A model generated the notes under the pieces. That model saw only the letters and a list, made by a program, of their open reading frames with translations, searched no databases and had not been told where the DNA came from. Shown here piece by piece: positions 32,606-34,453 of a stretch of 34,453 nucleotides of DNA. Both the position numbers and the translations under genes were made by a program. Every line of letters begins with the position of its first letter. Within the stretch, counting starts at the first letter, position 1. This stretch comes from Crenalkalicoccus roseus (lineage in GTDB: Bacteria; Pseudomonadota; Alphaproteobacteria; Acetobacterales; Acetobacteraceae): positions 1 through 34,453 of the forward strand of contig NZ_SJDM01000034.1 of the NCBI RefSeq assembly GCF_004761865.1, read 5' to 3'.

Positions 32606-32750
32606 GCCGCCGCCATGGGCCGCCCCCGGCGGCCATGCCCCTCCACCCGCCGGCGGGCGGTCCGGCACGGCGGGGCGCGCCGCCCCGGCTTGACGCCGGC
32701 GCGCCCAGGCCGGACCTCCCCTTCCTCCCCCTCCCGGACCCGACGGCGCC

Positions 32751-34436
32751 ATGCCCTTTCCCGCCCTGCCCGCACCGCTCCTCGCCGCCCTGACCGAGCG
32801 CGGCTACGCCGAGCCCACGCCGGTGCAGGAGGCGGTGCTGAAGCCCGGCGCGGAGGGGCGGGACCTGCTGGTCTCCGCGCAGACCGGCTCGGGCAAGACC
32901 GTCGCCTACGGCCTCGCCATGGCGCAGGCGCTGCTCGGCGGGGAGGAGCACCTGCCCCCGCCGGCCGCGCCGCTGGCGCTGGTGGTGGCGCCAACGCGCG
33001 AGCTCGCCCTGCAGGTGCGCACCGAACTCGCCTGGCTCTACGCCGGGGCCGGGGGGCGGGTGGTCTCCTGCGTCGGCGGCATGGACCCGGTGGCGGAGCG
33101 CCGGGCGCTGGCCCAGGGCGCGCACATCGTCGTCGGCACGCCGGGGCGCGTGCGCGACCACCTGGAGCGCGGCAACCTGCGCCCCGAGGCGCTGCGCGTC
33201 GTGGTGCTGGACGAGGCGGACGAGATGCTCGACCTCGGCTTCCGCGAGGAGCTGGAGGCGATCCTCGAGGAGACGCCGGCGGAGCGCCGCACCCTGCTCT
33301 TCTCCGCCACCGTGCCGCGCCCGATCGAGACGCTGGCGAAGAGCTACCAGCGCGACGCGCTGCGCATCGCCGTCAGCGCGCCGACCGGGCAGCACGGCGA
33401 CATCGCCTACCGCGCCACGCTGGTGGCGCCGCACGAGATCGAGCGGGCGGTGGTCAACCTGCTGCGCCACGAGGATCCGCGCCTCGCCATGGTGTTCTGC
33501 GCGACGCGCGCCAGCGTGGCGCGGCTGCACGCGAGCCTGGCGGAGCGCGGCTTCTCCGCCGTCGCCCTCTCCGGGGAGCTGACCCAGGCCGAGCGGACCC
33601 GCGCGCTGCAGAGCCTGCGCGACGGCCATGCGCGGGTCTGCGTGGCCACCGACGTCGCCGCGCGCGGCATCGACCTGCCCGAGCTCGGCCTCGTCATCCA
33701 TGCCGAGCTGCCGCGCGACCCGGAGACGCTGCTGCACCGCAGCGGCCGCACCGGCCGCGCCGGGCGCAAGGGGGTGAGCCTGCTGGTGGTGCCGCATCTG
33801 CGCCGCCGCGCCGCCGAGCGGCTGCTCGCCGCCGCCCGGGTGCGCGCGGAGTGGGTACCCGCCCCCTCGGCCGAGGCGATCCGCGCCCGCGACGCCGAGC
33901 GCATCGCGGCGCGGGCGGCGGCGCTGGTGGCGGAGGGGCCGGAGGAGGAGGACCTCGCCGTGGCGCGCCGGCTGCTCGCCGAGCCGGCGCTGCCCGAGGA
34001 CCGGGCGGAGGCGCTGGCCGCGGCGCTGGTGCGGGTGCTGCGCGCCCCCCTGCCCGCGCCCGAGGAGCTCTCGGAGATCCCGGAGCGCGCCCCGCCCGCC
34101 GCCGGGCGCGAGCGGCCCCGCCGCGACGGCGAGGGGGTGTGGTTCCGCGCCGATGTCGGCCGCAACGGCAATGCCGATCCGCGCTGGCTGCTGCCCTTCC
34201 TCTGCCGGCGCGGCCATGTGACGCGCCAGGAGATCGGGCGCATCCGCATCCTCGGCCGGGAGACGCAGTTCGAGGTGGCGCCCTACGCCGCCGCCCGCTT
34301 CGCCGCCGCGGCGCGCCGCGCGGAGGGGGAGGACGCGCATATCCGCATCGAGCCGATGCAGCCCCTGCCGCGCGGCCCGGCGCCGCGCCGCGCCGGACCG
34401 CCACGGCGGCCGCGCCCGGGGCGGGAGCGGGGCTGA
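32751..34436 (+). CDS. DEAD-box RNA helicase with DbpA-type RNA-binding domain
   Basis: The 561-residue ATP-dependent RNA helicase has the Q-motif region YAEPTPVQEAVL (about 19-30), Walker A AQTGSGKT (43-50), PTRELA, the DEAD box in VVVLDEADEMLDLGF and SAT in LLFSATVPR. The second RecA domain ends with HRSGRTGRAGRKG. A charged linker is followed by a C-terminal DbpA-like RNA-binding domain from about residue 465 (GVWFRADVGRNGNADPRWLL, then GHVTRQEIGRIRIL). The tail is basic and Pro/Arg-rich. DbpA of Escherichia coli acts in 50S ribosome assembly through 23S rRNA helix 92; this may be a DeaD/DbpA-like relative with the same or a cold-stress role. It has its own promoter and no clear operon partner. 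Confidence 0.94.
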   Translation: MPFPALPAPLLAALTERGYAEPTPVQEAVLKPGAEGRDLLVSAQTGSGKTVAYGLAMAQALLGGEEHLPPPAAPLALVVAPTRELALQVRTELAWLYAGAGGRVVSCVGGMDPVAERRALAQGAHIVVGTPGRVRDHLERGNLRPEALRVVVLDEADEMLDLGFREELEAILEETPAERRTLLFSATVPRPIETLAKSYQRDALRIAVSAPTGQHGDIAYRATLVAPHEIERAVVNLLRHEDPRLAMVFCATRASVARLHASLAERGFSAVALSGELTQAERTRALQSLRDGHARVCVATDVAARGIDLPELGLVIHAELPRDPETLLHRSGRTGRAGRKGVSLLVVPHLRRRAAERLLAAARVRAEWVPAPSAEAIRARDAERIAARAAALVAEGPEEEDLAVARRLLAEPALPEDRAEALAAALVRVLRAPLPAPEELSEIPERAPPAAGRERPRRDGEGVWFRADVGRNGNADPRWLLPFLCRRGHVTRQEIGRIRILGRETQFEVAPYAAARFAAAARRAEGEDAHIRIEPMQPLPRGPAPRRAGPPRRPRPGRERG

Positions 34437-34453
34437 GGCAGGCGGCCCCGCCG

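Larger units (their letters stand above)
32278..32750. other. 473-base intergenic region filled with repeats
   Basis: No convincing gene is present. It lies between the divergent hydrolase and helicase genes. It holds repeat copy R3, two imperfect tandem units of about 93 bases and a partial copy R4. The open frames here have no ribosome site or family likeness and reflect base composition. The helicase promoter must lie in the last 150 bases. Confidence 0.6.

Noticed and set aside
32278-32750. Possible CRISPR array, because of repeated blocks
   Set aside because: Only two diverged units of about 93 bases, no uniform repeat-spacer pattern and no cas genes.
30649-32793. A 714-codon plus-strand open frame across nnrU, the hydrolase and the repeats
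   Set aside because: It crosses two good minus-strand genes. The repeated peptide words at its end come from the tandem DNA repeats.

Overview
The window is very GC-rich DNA with dense, short-spaced genes and strong GGAGG-type ribosome binding sites. Its gene families (IbpA-type small heat-shock proteins, an NDUFS4-like complex I protein, CbpA/CbpM, NnrS/NnrU, a DUF849 enzyme) fit an aerobic, facultatively nitrate-respiring alphaproteobacterium. A Roseomonas-like member of Acetobacteraceae/Rhodospirillales is my best guess, by inference only. I see no rRNA, tRNA, transposase, integrase or CRISPR array.

Layout. Bases 1-4345 (minus strand) carry a glycosyltransferase and glycogen-debranching-type glucosidase pair, a small membrane protein, and an NDUFS4-like gene broken by an apparent one-base frameshift. 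Bases 4431-5525 hold an IbpA-like hsp20 whose leader looks like a ROSE RNA thermometer, and a divergent unknown gene. Bases 5574-10798 are ordinary accessory metabolism: aldo/keto reductase, exported small protein, amidase, TauE/SafE permease, DUF2171 protein and DUF849/BKACE enzyme. Bases 10928-14989 form a protein-quality-control locus: trxC-like, cbpA, cbpM and an M48 protease on the minus strand, divergent from a second hsp20 and an SPW membrane protein.

Bases 15024-31311 are a nitrate-respiration island. A cysteine-free FNR/DNR-type regulator is divergent from a long plus-strand run: narK1, narK2, narG, narH, narJ, narI, a cytoplasmic PpiC-type isomerase, moeA, an SbtA-like bicarbonate permease, an SbtB-like PII protein, nnrS and a carboxymuconolactone-decarboxylase-like gene. 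A convergent nnrU follows. Two FNR-type palindromes lie between the regulator and narK1, matching the E..SR recognition helix of the regulator. The island would import nitrate, reduce it to nitrite at the inner face of the membrane with quinol electrons, insert the Mo cofactor through MoeA, and handle nitrogen oxides through NnrS/NnrU. No nitrite, NO or N2O reductase gene is present here.

Bases 31399-34436 carry an alpha/beta hydrolase, a 473-base repeat-filled intergenic stretch and a DbpA-type DEAD-box helicase.

The points most worth following are the SbtA/SbtB-like pair inside the nar run, the ROSE-like leader and its partial copy, the frameshifted NDUFS4-like gene, and a small interspersed repeat family next to stop codons.
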